Below are positions 49,955 to 62,482 of a stretch of DNA of 64,000 nt, one piece after another. Made by a program: the position numbers and the translations under genes. Under the pieces are notes generated by a model. It had not been told where the DNA came from, searched no databases, and saw only the letters and a program-made list of their open reading frames with translations. Source of the DNA: Neotabrizicola shimadae (lineage in GTDB: Bacteria > Pseudomonadota > Alphaproteobacteria > Rhodobacterales > Rhodobacteraceae); the NCBI RefSeq assembly GCF_019623905.1, contig NZ_CP069370.1:1860001-1924000 (forward strand), given 5' to 3'. Every line of letters starts with the position of its first letter. Position 1 is the first letter of the stretch.

Positions 49955-51109
49955 CTACCAGCTCTTGCCGCGGGCGGCGACGCGGATCAGCCGTTCGACC
50001 TTGCCGCGCCGCAGGCCGACGATCCAGTCGTGCAGGTTCACCGTGGGGTCGCAATGGCCGGGGATCAGCCGCAGCTTGTCGCCGGGTTTCAGCTGCCGGG
50101 CGGGGTCGCTGAGCGTGCCATGCTCATCGGAGGCCCCCTCGTAGACGACGCACTCGACGCCGCTGACCAGGGGCAGACCGGAATCCACCGCCAGCGACTT
50201 GAGCCCCGCATCGCAGACGGCCCGGCCCGGAACCGGCGCGCTCATCACCCCGGTCAGGACAAAGAGGGCCTGTTCGAATTCGGGGCCGATGGCGCGGGTG
50301 TAATCGGCGTCCATGAAGGCATAGGAGCCGCATTGCAGTTCGGTCCACAGGCCGCTGGCCGCCTCGTGCGCGAAGGTGCCGGTGCCCGCTCCGGTGACGA
50401 CCGGACAGGGGATGCCCGCCGCCTTCAGCGCCGCCAGCACGGGTTTCAGCCGGGCTGCGGCCGAAGCGATGGCCTCTTTCCGGGTGGCGGCGTCGGGCAG
50501 GTGCTGGGCCGCGCCGTGATAGGCCTGGATGCCGGCGAAGCGCAGGCCCTCGCTCTGGCGGATCATGTCGGCCAGGGCCACGGCCTCGTCCGGGGTCTGC
50601 ACCCCGCAGCGCCCGGCACCGACATCCACCTCGACCAGAAGGCGGAGCGTCGCGTCCTGGCGGAAGGCGGCCGTGGCCGCGGCCTCCACGCCTCCGGGAT
50701 CGTCCACGCAAAGGGCGACCTTGGCGCCGCGCGCGAGCCGGGCCAGGCGGTCCAGCATCGCGGGCTGGCGGACCTCGTTGGACACCAGGACATCCAAGAC
50801 GCCGGCGCGAACGAAAGCCTCGGCTTCACTCACCTTCTGGCAACAGATGCCGGTGGCGCCAAAGGCCAGTTGCCGTTCGGCCACCCATGGCGACTTGTGC
50901 ATCTTGCCATGCGGGCGAAGCTTCATTCCCGCCGCATCGGCGCGGTCCTGCATCTTGCCCAAGTTGCGTTCGAAGGCGGCGAGGTCCAGCACCAAGGCGG
51001 GTGTCAGAACCTCGGCCTCGGTCATGCCAGGTCGGGCAGGAACGTCAAAGCCGAAGTCGAGGGTATCTGGCGAGGTCACTGGCGTTCGTCCGGTTTGCTG
51101 CCCGAGCAT
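49955..51109 (-). CDS. DSD1-family PLP-dependent enzyme (D-threonine aldolase / 3-hydroxy-D-aspartate aldolase-like)
   Basis: A fold-type III PLP enzyme of 384 aa. The PLP lysine is in LRPHGKMHKSPWVAERQ near residue 64. The pattern HCDPTVNLHDWIVGLR near 345 supplies the His and Asp that bind the divalent metal in D-threonine aldolase and D-serine dehydratase. The N-terminus LTPALVLDLAAFERN is also typical. Close relatives cleave beta-hydroxy-D-amino acids, including the aldolase of the beta-hydroxyaspartate cycle, but none of that pathway's other genes are present here. A GTG start at about 51079 is an alternative. Confidence 0.85.
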   Translation of the reverse strand: MLGQQTGRTPVTSPDTLDFGFDVPARPGMTEAEVLTPALVLDLAAFERNLGKMQDRADAAGMKLRPHGKMHKSPWVAERQLAFGATGICCQKVSEAEAFVRAGVLDVLVSNEVRQPAMLDRLARLARGAKVALCVDDPGGVEAAATAAFRQDATLRLLVEVDVGAGRCGVQTPDEAVALADMIRQSEGLRFAGIQAYHGAAQHLPDAATRKEAIASAAARLKPVLAALKAAGIPCPVVTGAGTGTFAHEAASGLWTELQCGSYAFMDADYTRAIGPEFEQALFVLTGVMSAPVPGRAVCDAGLKSLAVDSGLPLVSGVECVVYEGASDEHGTLSDPARQLKPGDKLRLIPGHCDPTVNLHDWIVGLRRGKVERLIRVAARGKSW

Positions 51110-51150
51110 GGCCGAAGCACAGGCGATTTGCCAGCCTCCGCGCCTTCGCG

Positions 51151-51840
51151 TCAGGCAGCGCGCGCCTTGCGGGCCTGGGCATCCAGATGGCGCACGAGGC
51201 CGGCGTCGAGGCTCAGGCGGGCAGCCAGCCCTTCCAGATAGGCGCGGTCGGCCGGAAGGTTCGGGTCCACCAGAAGGGCGGAGGTGGTGTAGATCTCCAC
51301 CGCCTCTTCCTCGCTGCGGGCCAGGGCGGCCACGGCATCGAGGTCCAGGGGCGCTGCGAGTTCTGCCTGGATCACCGCCTGCGCGGCGGGGTCCAGTTCG
51401 GCCGCCCGCATCCGTTCGGCGATGGCGGCGCGTTCGGCCTCGGTCACATGGCCATCGGCCTTGGCGGCGGCGACGACGACCTTCAGCATCCGCTCGGCCC
51501 CGTCATCCGAGGCGGCCACGCCCGGCGGCATCACCATGTCGCGCAGGTCTTCCAGGGCATCGGTGACGCCGGCCACCGGGTCCTTGCCGGCCTTCCAGTC
51601 GGCATAGGCCTTGGCGGCGACATGGCCCGCCACCGCGGCCCCGCCGACGCGCATCAGCCCCGCCAGACCGCCGCGCCCGCCCATGAGCACGCCCAGAAGC
51701 CCGCCGACCACGGCGCCTTGCGTGCCGGTGGATTGCTGGTCCCAGGTGGATTTGGCGCGCTGGCCCAGATCGGACCCGGCCTGGCGCAGGTCGCCCGAGC
51801 CTTTCAGAAGCGAATCGAGCAGGGATTTCATGTCGGCCAT
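51151..51840 (-). CDS. DUF533 (TerB/YebE-like) protein
   Basis: A 229-aa protein of the DUF533 family, distant kin of TerB. The N-terminal third is flexible and glycine-rich with one hydrophobic stretch (GAVVGGLLGVLMGGRGGLAG), which suggests membrane association. The C-terminal helical domain contains MLKVVVAAAKADGHVTEAER near residue 120, the characteristic acidic A-K-A-D-G-x-V/I pattern, and ends LVRHLDAQARKARAA. E. coli YebE is an inner-membrane stress protein. The ATG at 51840 has AGGAGG five bases before it. Function not established. Confidence 0.82.
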   Translation of the reverse strand: MADMKSLLDSLLKGSGDLRQAGSDLGQRAKSTWDQQSTGTQGAVVGGLLGVLMGGRGGLAGLMRVGGAAVAGHVAAKAYADWKAGKDPVAGVTDALEDLRDMVMPPGVAASDDGAERMLKVVVAAAKADGHVTEAERAAIAERMRAAELDPAAQAVIQAELAAPLDLDAVAALARSEEEAVEIYTTSALLVDPNLPADRAYLEGLAARLSLDAGLVRHLDAQARKARAA

Positions 51841-51937
51841 CACATCCTCCTATGCAGGTCGCGCGCCTTGCTCATCTGGGGACGCGCCGCCCGGCCGGCA
51901 AGGCGGCACGGTGGCGCGAGCTGGGGGCGCGGGACGG

Positions 51938-55513
<3,576 letters not shown>

Positions 55514-55580
55514 GTCGCCCCCTTCGGTTCCGCCCCATGGGTCGGGCAGGCGGGCGGCGAGGTCAAGCCCGGATGCCAGG

Positions 55581-55612
55581 GCGCGGGGCGTCGACGCCTG
55601 GACGCCCCGCGC
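55581..55612. terminator. Strong hairpin between L,D-transpeptidase and oxoprolinase genes
   Basis: Perfect 12-bp stem GCGCGGGGCGTC / GACGCCCCGCGC with an 8-base loop. It lies 80 bases after the L,D-transpeptidase stop and 68 bases before the oxoprolinase start, both read on the minus strand. Without a T-run it may be a rho-independent-like stop or a processing signal. Confidence 0.5.
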
Positions 55613-55692
55613 GACATGAACGAAAGCAAGGGGTTGCGCACGCGCCAGCCAGGCATTGACAAGGCGCGGGCGCCAGGCCGCAGCCTTTGCCT

Positions 55693-56382
55693 TCAGTAAA
55701 GCCCGATGCCGGCGGGCGCGGTGGCGGGCAGGACGCGGACGGTGGCGCCGTGGGGCACGCGGGCGGCGATGTCGATGGCGTCCTGGTCCAAGAGCCGGAT
55801 GCAGCCGGACGAGACGGCGCGGCCGAGGTACTTCGGCTCGCAGGCGCCGTGGATGCGGTAGAGCGTGTCCTGGCCGTCCTGGAACAGATAGAGCGCGCGG
55901 GCGCCGAGCGGGTTGCCGGGGCCGCCGGGCATTCCGCCGTTGGCCACGGAATAGGGGGCGAATTCGGGGCGGCGTTCGATCATGCTGTCGGGCGCCTTCC
56001 AGACTGGCCAGGCGCGGGTGAATTGCACGCGCGCCGTACCCGACCAGGCGAAGGCGGCGGCGCCGGTGCCGGCGCCGTAGCGCAGGGCCTGGCCGTCATC
56101 GCCGATGAGGAACAGGTAGCCCGCGCCGGGATCGACCACCAGGGTGCCGGGGGCATCCTGGGGGAAGGGATTGGGCACGAACTGGCGCCAGAGGCGCGGC
56201 TCGACCACGCCTTCGGGCACAGCGGGGACCGGGAAGGGCTCGGTCGTGACGGCGCCGTAGAAGTCGGGCAGCGCGGGCGGCGCGACCGGGGTGATGGGGG
56301 TCTGGTCTGGCAGGGGCGCGGGCGCGCAGGCCGACAGCGTGGCTGCGGAGCCTGCCGCGAGGAAGGCGCGACGGGTAAGCAT
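55693..56382 (-). CDS. L,D-transpeptidase (YkuD domain), exported
   Basis: A 229-aa cell-wall enzyme that forms 3-3 crosslinks or attaches lipoproteins. The N-terminus [20 protein letters not shown] combines a twin-arginine-like motif with a lipobox (LSAC), so it is probably a lipid-anchored periplasmic protein. The YkuD catalytic core is [20 protein letters not shown] near residue 180, with His, Ser, Gly, Cys and Arg all present. It precedes no obvious partner; the small exported protein gene upstream (56769 to 56437) is on the same strand and may be co-transcribed. Confidence 0.9.
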   Translation of the reverse strand: MLTRRAFLAAGSAATLSACAPAPLPDQTPITPVAPPALPDFYGAVTTEPFPVPAVPEGVVEPRLWRQFVPNPFPQDAPGTLVVDPGAGYLFLIGDDGQALRYGAGTGAAAFAWSGTARVQFTRAWPVWKAPDSMIERRPEFAPYSVANGGMPGGPGNPLGARALYLFQDGQDTLYRIHGACEPKYLGRAVSSGCIRLLDQDAIDIAARVPHGATVRVLPATAPAGIGLY

Positions 56383-56436
56383 GGTCTTTGGTCCTTGGCT
56401 GACGAATGGGGGGCCGCGCGGGCGCGGCGGGGTTCG

Positions 56437-56769
56437 TCAGGCGAGGCGGGGCGGGCGTTCCGGGCCGGGTGGGGCGTGCAGGCTGCGGGCCGTGACATCT
56501 GCGGCGCGGAGCGCGCGGGTGGTGGCCGCATCCGGCGTGGGCTGCGCCGCAGGCAGGAGGGCCGGGTCGGCCGGGCAGGCCGTGCCCGGCAGGGTGGCGG
56601 TGCGGCAGCGGTGGGCCGGGGCGGCGGCCTGCGGGGCCGCAGGGGCTGTGACCTCGATGGCCGGATGATGCGCGGGCGGCGTGGCGTTGGCCGCCCTGAT
56701 CCAGGCACCCCAGGGCAGGAGCGCCAGGGTGAGCACGAGGATCAGGAGGATGCGGACCGGGCGCGCCAT
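56437..56769 (-). CDS. Hypothetical exported protein of 110 aa
   Basis: Not recognised. The N-terminus has a basic residue pair and a hydrophobic stretch (RILLILVLTLALLPWGAW), then RAANATPPAHHPAIEV, a likely signal peptide or anchor. The rest is Ala/Pro-rich and low in complexity, with two Cys (HRCRTATLPGTACPAD). It ends 55 bases before the L,D-transpeptidase start on the same strand. The hydrophobic start supports a real gene, but the low-complexity remainder leaves doubt. Confidence 0.5.
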   Translation of the reverse strand: MARPVRILLILVLTLALLPWGAWIRAANATPPAHHPAIEVTAPAAPQAAAPAHRCRTATLPGTACPADPALLPAAQPTPDAATTRALRAADVTARSLHAPPGPERPPRLA

Positions 56770-56851
56770 GGGCGGGATTTACCCCCGGCTGTGGGGAAAG
56801 TCGAGGTTCGGGCTGGTGACGAGGGCGTGAGGGTGCATCAGGGGGTGAGTG

Positions 56852-56904
56852 CCCCCTCCCCCCTGCCCCCTCCCACGAGGGGAGGGGGTGGCTCGGGGGT
56901 GGGG
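56852..56904. repeat. Inverted repeat with G-quadruplex-forming runs on both strands
   Basis: CCCCCTCCC (56866-56874) pairs with GGGAGGGGG (56880-56888). On the plus strand the runs GGGG, GGGGG, GGGGG and GGGG at 56879-56904 could fold into a quadruplex. On the minus strand the complement of four C-runs at 56852-56874 could do the same. It lies between divergent genes. Confidence 0.7.
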
Positions 56905-57003
56905 AACGGAGCGCAGGGTGTCGTTTCCGGTCGATGCGGGGGCGCGGGGGGTGTTGATCGGCGCGGGGGCACGGTCGAGGATGGGGCAAACAGGGAGACA
57001 GGC

Positions 57004-58446
57004 ATGATCGGCGATCTGGGCGTGGCGGATGCGACGGAACTAGCGGGGCTGGTGGCGAAGGGCGAGGTGACGCCCTCGGAGCTGCTGGATGCGGCGCTGG
57101 CGGCGGTGGAGGCGCGCAATCCGGCGATCAATGCGGTGGTGCTGGTGCAGGAGGGCGTGGCGCGCAAGGCGATTGCCGAGGGCCTGCCGGTCGGGCCGTT
57201 CCGCGGCGTGCCGTTCCTGTTGAAGGATCTGGGCGCGGAGGCGGTGGATTTTCCCAGCCACAACGGGTCTCGCCTGTTTGCGGGCACGCGATACGGTCGC
57301 GATTCCGCGATCTGGGAACGGATGCGGGCGACCGGGGTGGTCTGTTTCGGGCGGACGACCAGCCCGGAGGGCGGCGTGGGGGCGGCGACGGAAAGCGCGG
57401 TCTATGGCGGGCCGACGCGCAACCCCTGGGGGCTGGACCATACCTCGGGCGGGTCTTCGGGCGGGGCCGGGGCGGCGGTGGCGGCGGGGATCGTGGCCAT
57501 CGCGCATGGGTCGGACGGCGGCGGGTCGGTGCGGATACCGGCGTCTTCCTGCGGGCTGTTCGGGTTCAAGCCGACGCGGGCGCGGCTGCCGGACGGGCCC
57601 TATGCCGGCGAGGGCTGGGCGGGCATGGCGATCGACGGCTGGCTGACGCGGTCGGTGCGGGACACGGCGGCCATGCTGGATGCCTGCATGGGGCCGGATC
57701 TGGGCGCTCCTTACGTGGCGCCGGCGCTGAAGCGCAGCCATGCCGATGCGATCAGCCGGCCGCCGCGGCGGTTGCGGGTGGCGATCTGCGACACGACCTT
57801 CACCGGCGAAGCGGTGGACCCGGAAGTGGCCGAGGCGGTGCGGGCGGCGGGGTGGCTTCTGGAGAGCCTGGGGCATCATGTGGAGCCGGGGCGGCCCAAG
57901 GCGGATGTGCCCATGATGATGCGGGCCTGGACGGATATTGTCGGCGTGGGTTCGGCCCTGTCGATCCGGTCGAAGCTGGGCGATGCGCCGCCCTCGCCCG
58001 ATCTGGTGGAGGGCGTGGCGCGGGGGGCCTGGGCCTATGCGAACACGCTGCACCCGACGCGGTATCTGGAGGCGGTAGGGCAGATCCATGCCTTTGGCCG
58101 GCAGATGGCGGGGTTTTTCGAGGGCGGGCCGGATATCTTGTTGTCGGCCACGCTGGCGGAGCCGCCGGCGAAGGTGGGGCGGTTTGCCCATGCGACCGAG
58201 GATTATGTGGGCTACCGCATCGGGCCTGGCGGCATCTTCGAATATTCGCCGTTCTGCGCGGTGTTCAATGCCAGCGGACAGCCCGCAGCCTCGGTTCCGC
58301 TGGGCTGGTCGGCCTCGGGTCTGCCCATCGGCGTGCATCTGGCGGCGCCCTTCGGGGCGGATGAAGAGCTGATCGCGCTGTGCGCGGAAATCGAGCGGGC
58401 GGCGCCCTGGGCGATGAAACGCGCGCCACTGGCGCGGGGCTCCTGA
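57004..58446 (+). CDS. Amidase signature family hydrolase
   Basis: A 480-aa cytoplasmic hydrolase of carboxylic amides. The Ser-cisSer-Lys triad elements are present: catalytic Lys in FLLKDLGAE near residue 76, cis-Ser in [18 protein letters not shown] near 150, and nucleophile Ser in [20 protein letters not shown] near 172. The C-terminus [20 protein letters not shown] is typical. The ATG at 57004 follows AGGGAGACAGGC. It sits 72 bases before a polyamine-type ABC transporter operon that is followed by a second amidase. Together they suggest uptake and deamidation of an amide or acylated amine; this is inference. Confidence 0.9.
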   Translation: MIGDLGVADATELAGLVAKGEVTPSELLDAALAAVEARNPAINAVVLVQEGVARKAIAEGLPVGPFRGVPFLLKDLGAEAVDFPSHNGSRLFAGTRYGRDSAIWERMRATGVVCFGRTTSPEGGVGAATESAVYGGPTRNPWGLDHTSGGSSGGAGAAVAAGIVAIAHGSDGGGSVRIPASSCGLFGFKPTRARLPDGPYAGEGWAGMAIDGWLTRSVRDTAAMLDACMGPDLGAPYVAPALKRSHADAISRPPRRLRVAICDTTFTGEAVDPEVAEAVRAAGWLLESLGHHVEPGRPKADVPMMMRAWTDIVGVGSALSIRSKLGDAPPSPDLVEGVARGAWAYANTLHPTRYLEAVGQIHAFGRQMAGFFEGGPDILLSATLAEPPAKVGRFAHATEDYVGYRIGPGGIFEYSPFCAVFNASGQPAASVPLGWSASGLPIGVHLAAPFGADEELIALCAEIERAAPWAMKRAPLARGS

Positions 58447-58518
58447 CCGAATCCTGTTGCAAATGCCGGGCGCCATCGAAAAGATGATCAAAAAACAGAC
58501 TACGGGGAGTGCCGGCCT

Positions 58519-59595
58519 TTGACCGAGAAACTGGCCATCGAGGCCCGGAACGTCGTGAAGGCGTTCGGTGCCGGCGAAACCGCTGTGCGCGCGCTGGACG
58601 ATGTGTCGGTGGGCATCCGGCAGGGTGAGTTCTTCACGCTGCTTGGGCCTTCGGGCTGTGGCAAGACCACGCTCTTGCGGCTGATTGCCGGGTTCGAGAT
58701 GCCGACGGACGGGCTGATCCTGCTGGACGGGCAGGACATCACCTACCTGCCGCCGAACAAGCGGCCGGTGAACACGGTGTTCCAGTCCTATGCACTCTTC
58801 CCCCACCTGACGGTCGCGCAGAACGTGGCTTTCGGGCTGGAAATGCTGGGCAAGCCAAAGGCCGAGGTGAAGGCCACGACCGACCGCATGCTGGCGCTGG
58901 TGAAGCTGGAGGCGCTGGCCGGGCGCAAGACGAGCCAGCTTTCCGGCGGCCAGCAGCAGCGCGTGGCGCTGGCACGGGCGCTGGCGCCGCAGCCAAAGGT
59001 CCTGCTGCTGGACGAGCCGCTTTCCGCGCTGGATCTCAAGCTGCGCAAGGAGATGCAGATCGAGTTGAAGCGGCTGCAGACCGAGACGGGGATCACCTTC
59101 GTCTTCGTGACGCATGACCAGGAAGAGGCGCTGACCATGTCCGACCGGATCGGCGTGATGTCGGCGGGCAAGCTGCAACAGGTAGGCAGCCCGCGCGACA
59201 TCTACACCCGCCCGGTCAACCGCTTTGTGGCCAGCTTCATCGGCGAGACGAATTTCATTCCCGCCCGGCGAGAGGGCAATGGCCTGCGTCTGGGCGAGGG
59301 GCATGTGATCCCCCTGCCCGCCGGCATGTCGCCGCCCGAGGGGCGCGCCCTGACGCTGACGGTGCGGCCCGAGCAGGTGCGGCTGTGCGATGCGGCCGAG
59401 CCGGAGGCGCTGCCGGCCACGGTGACATCACTGGTCTATTTCGGCACCGACACCCATTGCCACATGGTGCTGAAGGACGGCACCGAGATGGTGGCGCGGC
59501 TGCAAAGCCCGGCGGACGGGCTTTCGGGCCTGGAACAGGGCCAGGCCGTTTCCTTCCGCTTTGCACCCGGTGCGGTGCAGGTGCTGGAGGACTGA
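58519..59595 (+). CDS. potA: Spermidine/putrescine-type ABC transporter ATPase
   Basis: A 358-aa importer ATPase. Walker A is [20 protein letters not shown] near residue 40. The signature motif is [20 protein letters not shown] and Walker B is [15 protein letters not shown], then [20 protein letters not shown]. The C-terminal TOBE domain includes [14 protein letters not shown] and [10 protein letters not shown]. The start is TTG at 58519, with GGGGAG eleven bases upstream; no ATG alternative exists near the family start. Its stop is followed after 2 bases by the GTG of potB. Confidence 0.92.
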   Translation: MTEKLAIEARNVVKAFGAGETAVRALDDVSVGIRQGEFFTLLGPSGCGKTTLLRLIAGFEMPTDGLILLDGQDITYLPPNKRPVNTVFQSYALFPHLTVAQNVAFGLEMLGKPKAEVKATTDRMLALVKLEALAGRKTSQLSGGQQQRVALARALAPQPKVLLLDEPLSALDLKLRKEMQIELKRLQTETGITFVFVTHDQEEALTMSDRIGVMSAGKLQQVGSPRDIYTRPVNRFVASFIGETNFIPARREGNGLRLGEGHVIPLPAGMSPPEGRALTLTVRPEQVRLCDAAEPEALPATVTSLVYFGTDTHCHMVLKDGTEMVARLQSPADGLSGLEQGQAVSFRFAPGAVQVLED

Positions 59596-59597
59596 GC

Positions 59598-60509
59598 GTG
59601 GCAAGCCAGGCGGAACTGGAAAGGGACAAGGCATCGGACCGGGCGGGGTGGCTTCTGTCCTCGCCGGCCCTGCTGATCCTGGCGGTGGCGGCCATCGGGC
59701 CGCTGTTCATCATGCTGGTCTATTCCTTCCTGATTCCCGGCGAATACGGGAATGTGGAATGGGGCTTCAGCACGGATGCATGGACCGGCATCCTGTTCAC
59801 GCGCGACGTGTTCGACGACACGCTGCGGCTGGAGGATGCGCATCTGACGATCCTGTGGCGGTCGGTGAAGCTGAGCCTGCTGACCACGGTCTTTGCCTTT
59901 CTGGTGGGCTTTCCGACCGCGTGGTTCATTGCGACGCGGCCACCAAAGGCGCGGGCGCTGTGGCTGTTCCTGATCACCATTCCGTTCTGGACCAACCTTC
60001 TGATCCGCACCTTTGCCATCAACGAGATCATCCGCGCCGAGGGCCTGCTGAACACGGTGCTGCTGTGGGCAGGACTGATCCAGAAGCCGCTGGAGATCAT
60101 CTATACGGACTTCGCGGTCTTCCTGGGGATGACCTACGTCTATCTGCCGCTGATGGTGCTGCCGCTGTTCGCCTCGATCGACCGGTTCGACATGCGGCTG
60201 CTTGAGGCGGGCTATGACCTGTATGCGAGCCGTTGGCAGGTGCTGCGGCGGATCATCGTGCCGGTGGTGAAGCCGGGCATCGTGGCAGGCTCGATCCTTG
60301 TCTTCGTGCCGGCGCTGGGCGCCTATGTGACGCCGCGCATTCTGGGTGGCGGCAAGCAGATGATGATCGGCAACTTCATCGAACTGCAGTTCGGCCAGGG
60401 CCGCAACTGGCCGCTGGGCGCCGCGCTGAGCGTGACGCTTCTGATCATCGTGACCGCGGCGCTTCTGATCTATGTGCGCTTTGCCAACCGGGAGCGCGGA
60501 CATGGCTGA
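59598..60509 (+). CDS. potB: Spermidine/putrescine-type ABC transporter permease 1
   Basis: Inner-membrane permease of 303 aa with six helices. The first helix is PALLILAVAAIGPLFIMLV. The coupling EAA motif is LLEAGYDLYASRWQVLRRII near residue 205, followed by GIVAGSILVFVPALGAYVTP, which is typical of PotB/PotH. The start is GTG at 59598, three bases after the potA TGA, preceded by GGAGGACTGAGC. The end overlaps potC by 8 bases (ATGGCTGA). Confidence 0.92.
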   Translation: MASQAELERDKASDRAGWLLSSPALLILAVAAIGPLFIMLVYSFLIPGEYGNVEWGFSTDAWTGILFTRDVFDDTLRLEDAHLTILWRSVKLSLLTTVFAFLVGFPTAWFIATRPPKARALWLFLITIPFWTNLLIRTFAINEIIRAEGLLNTVLLWAGLIQKPLEIIYTDFAVFLGMTYVYLPLMVLPLFASIDRFDMRLLEAGYDLYASRWQVLRRIIVPVVKPGIVAGSILVFVPALGAYVTPRILGGGKQMMIGNFIELQFGQGRNWPLGAALSVTLLIIVTAALLIYVRFANRERGHG

Positions 60510-61305
60510 CCGGGGATTCGTCGTCTCGCGCCTGCCGGGCTTCACGACCGTGGCGCTCTTGGTCTTTGCCGCGCTGTACCTGCCGATACTGGTGCTGGTG
60601 GTATTCTCGTTCAACGGTGGCGACAGCTTGTCGCAATGGGGCGGGTTTTCGTTCCGATGGTTCGCCAAGGCCTGGGAAAACGACCAGGTGAAGGATGCGA
60701 CGATCCGGTCGCTGTGGCTGGCGCTGGTGGCGGCGGCCATCGCCACGGCGGTGGCCACGGCGGCGGCCCTGGGCACGACGCGGCGCAAGCCGTTCAACGG
60801 GCAGACCTTCATCTATGTGATGATCAACCAGCCGCTGATGGTGCCCGAGATCGTGACGGCGGTGGCGCTGTTGATCTTCTTCGCCTGGTTCAAGGTGAAC
60901 CTTGGCTATCAGGGCATGGGATACCTGGTGGCGGCCCATGCCGGGTTCTGTATTCCCTTTGCCTATCTGCCGATCCGGGCGCGGCTGGAAAGCATGGACC
61001 TGACGCTGGAGACGGCGGCGGCGGACCTTTACGCCACGCCCTGGCTGACCTTTCGCCGCGTCACCTTTCCGCTTTTGCTGCCCGGCATCATCGCCGGGAT
61101 GATGCTGGCCTTCGTGACCTCACTGGACGATGTTGTGATCACGCTGTTCGTGAAATCCGCCGGACAGGACACGCTGCCTACCTATATGCTGGGGCAGATC
61201 CGGCGGCAGGTTTCGACCGAGGTCTATGCGATTTCGACCATGTTGCTGGCGCTGACGGTGGTGCTCTTGACCGCCTTCTTCGCCCTGACCCGCAAGCGCG
61301 ACTGA
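60502..61305 (+). CDS. potC: Spermidine/putrescine-type ABC transporter permease 2
   Basis: Second permease, 267 aa with six helices. Landmarks are YLPILVLVVFSFNGGDS at the first loop, INQPLMVPEIVTAVALLIFF near residue 112, the EAA-type loop LETAAADLYATPWLTFRRVT near 175, and MLAFVTSLDDVVITLFV near 200 (PotC/PotI signature). It is translationally coupled to potB. The binding protein gene follows 28 bases later. Confidence 0.92.
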   Translation: MADRGFVVSRLPGFTTVALLVFAALYLPILVLVVFSFNGGDSLSQWGGFSFRWFAKAWENDQVKDATIRSLWLALVAAAIATAVATAAALGTTRRKPFNGQTFIYVMINQPLMVPEIVTAVALLIFFAWFKVNLGYQGMGYLVAAHAGFCIPFAYLPIRARLESMDLTLETAAADLYATPWLTFRRVTFPLLLPGIIAGMMLAFVTSLDDVVITLFVKSAGQDTLPTYMLGQIRRQVSTEVYAISTMLLALTVVLLTAFFALTRKRD

Positions 61306-61333
61306 CCCATAACAACCAACCAGGGAGCCCACG

Positions 61334-62359
61334 ATGAAACGACTACTGAGCGCGACCGCCATGCTTCTGGCCTCGGCCATGATGGCGCAGGCGGAAGGAG
61401 AGCTGCAGCTCTTCAACTGGGGCGACTATACGAGCCCCGAACTGCTGGCGAAGTTCGAGAAGGAGACGGGGATCAAGGTCACCGTCACCGATTATGACAG
61501 CAACGACACCGCGCTGGCCAAGATCGAGGCCGGCGGCGCGGGGTTCGACCTTGTGGTCCCTTCGGCCAACTATGTGCCGATCTATGTGGAAAAGGGGCTG
61601 GTCCAGGAACTGGACCTGTCGAAGATCCCCAACCACAAGAACATCGCCCCGGAATGGCTGAACGTGGACTACGATCCGGGCCGGAAGTATTCGATCCCGT
61701 GGCAATGGGGCACGACCGGCGTGGCGGTGAACCAGAAGCTGTATTCGGGCGACATCAACACCAGCGCGATCTGGCTTGACCCGCCGCCCGAGCTGGTGGG
61801 CAAGGTGAACGTGACGCCCGAGATGAACGACGTGCTGGCCATGGCCACCATGTACATGGGGGGCGAGTTCTGCTCGGACGATGCGGAGCTGATGAAGAAG
61901 GTCCGCGACAAGCTGATCGAGGCAAAGCCGAAGTGGCTGTCGATGGACTATGGCATGACCGAGAAGATGTCGAACAACGACGTCATGGCCTCGGTCTACT
62001 GGAACGGCGCGATCTTCCGCGCGCGCCTTGCCAACCCGGATGTGAAGTATGGCTATCCGAAGGAAGGCTATCCCTTGTGGATGGACCAGGTGATGCTGCT
62101 GTCGGATGCGAAGAACGTCGAGGAGGCCTACAAGTTCCTGGACTTCATCGCGCTGCCCGAGAATGCGGCGATGATTTCGGCCTATGCCCGCTATGCCAAC
62201 GGCATCGCCGGATCGGAGCCCTTCATGCCCGAGGACATGAAGACCGCGCCCGAGATCGTGATTCCGGCGGAACTGGTTTCGGCCGGGCATTTCCTGTCGA
62301 CCTGCACGGGCAAGGGCCAGGACTACATCACCGCGATCTGGACCGAACTGCAGAAGTGA
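61334..62359 (+). CDS. potD: Spermidine/putrescine-type periplasmic binding protein
   Basis: A 341-aa receptor with a signal peptide ending MMAQA. The mature N-terminus EGELQLFNWGDYTSPELLAK is the hallmark of PotD/PotF proteins. KIEAGGAGFDLVVPSANYVP and IPWQWGTTGVAVNQ are the conserved ligand-cleft segments. Asp and Trp residues that bind the amines in relatives appear in similar places, but specificity cannot be decided from sequence; acylated amines or other small cations are possible given the amidase neighbours. A GC-rich hairpin follows the gene. Confidence 0.92.
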   Translation: MKRLLSATAMLLASAMMAQAEGELQLFNWGDYTSPELLAKFEKETGIKVTVTDYDSNDTALAKIEAGGAGFDLVVPSANYVPIYVEKGLVQELDLSKIPNHKNIAPEWLNVDYDPGRKYSIPWQWGTTGVAVNQKLYSGDINTSAIWLDPPPELVGKVNVTPEMNDVLAMATMYMGGEFCSDDAELMKKVRDKLIEAKPKWLSMDYGMTEKMSNNDVMASVYWNGAIFRARLANPDVKYGYPKEGYPLWMDQVMLLSDAKNVEEAYKFLDFIALPENAAMISAYARYANGIAGSEPFMPEDMKTAPEIVIPAELVSAGHFLSTCTGKGQDYITAIWTELQK

Positions 62360-62368
62360 TCTGGCGGC

Positions 62369-62393
62369 GATCCGGGGGCCCGGCCCCCGGATC
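62369..62393 (+). terminator. Hairpin after the polyamine receptor gene
   Basis: Perfect 11-bp stem GATCCGGGGGC / GCCCCCGGATC with a 3-base loop, 10 bases after the receptor stop. A smaller GGGGCG-TTT-CGCCCC hairpin follows at 62426-62440. There is no T-run, so it could reduce rather than abolish read-through into the second amidase gene. Confidence 0.6.
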
Positions 62394-62482
62394 ACGCGAT
62401 ACGTGGGCGCCGTGCTGCGCGGAAGGGGGCGTTTCGCCCCTGCCCCCCCACAGGGTGTCTTGACCAAGATGAAGGAGCGGTC

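Noticed and set aside
49955-51109. Beta-hydroxyaspartate cycle aldolase cluster
   Set aside because: Only the DSD1-type enzyme is present; the dehydratase, transaminase and imine reductase genes expected beside it are missing.
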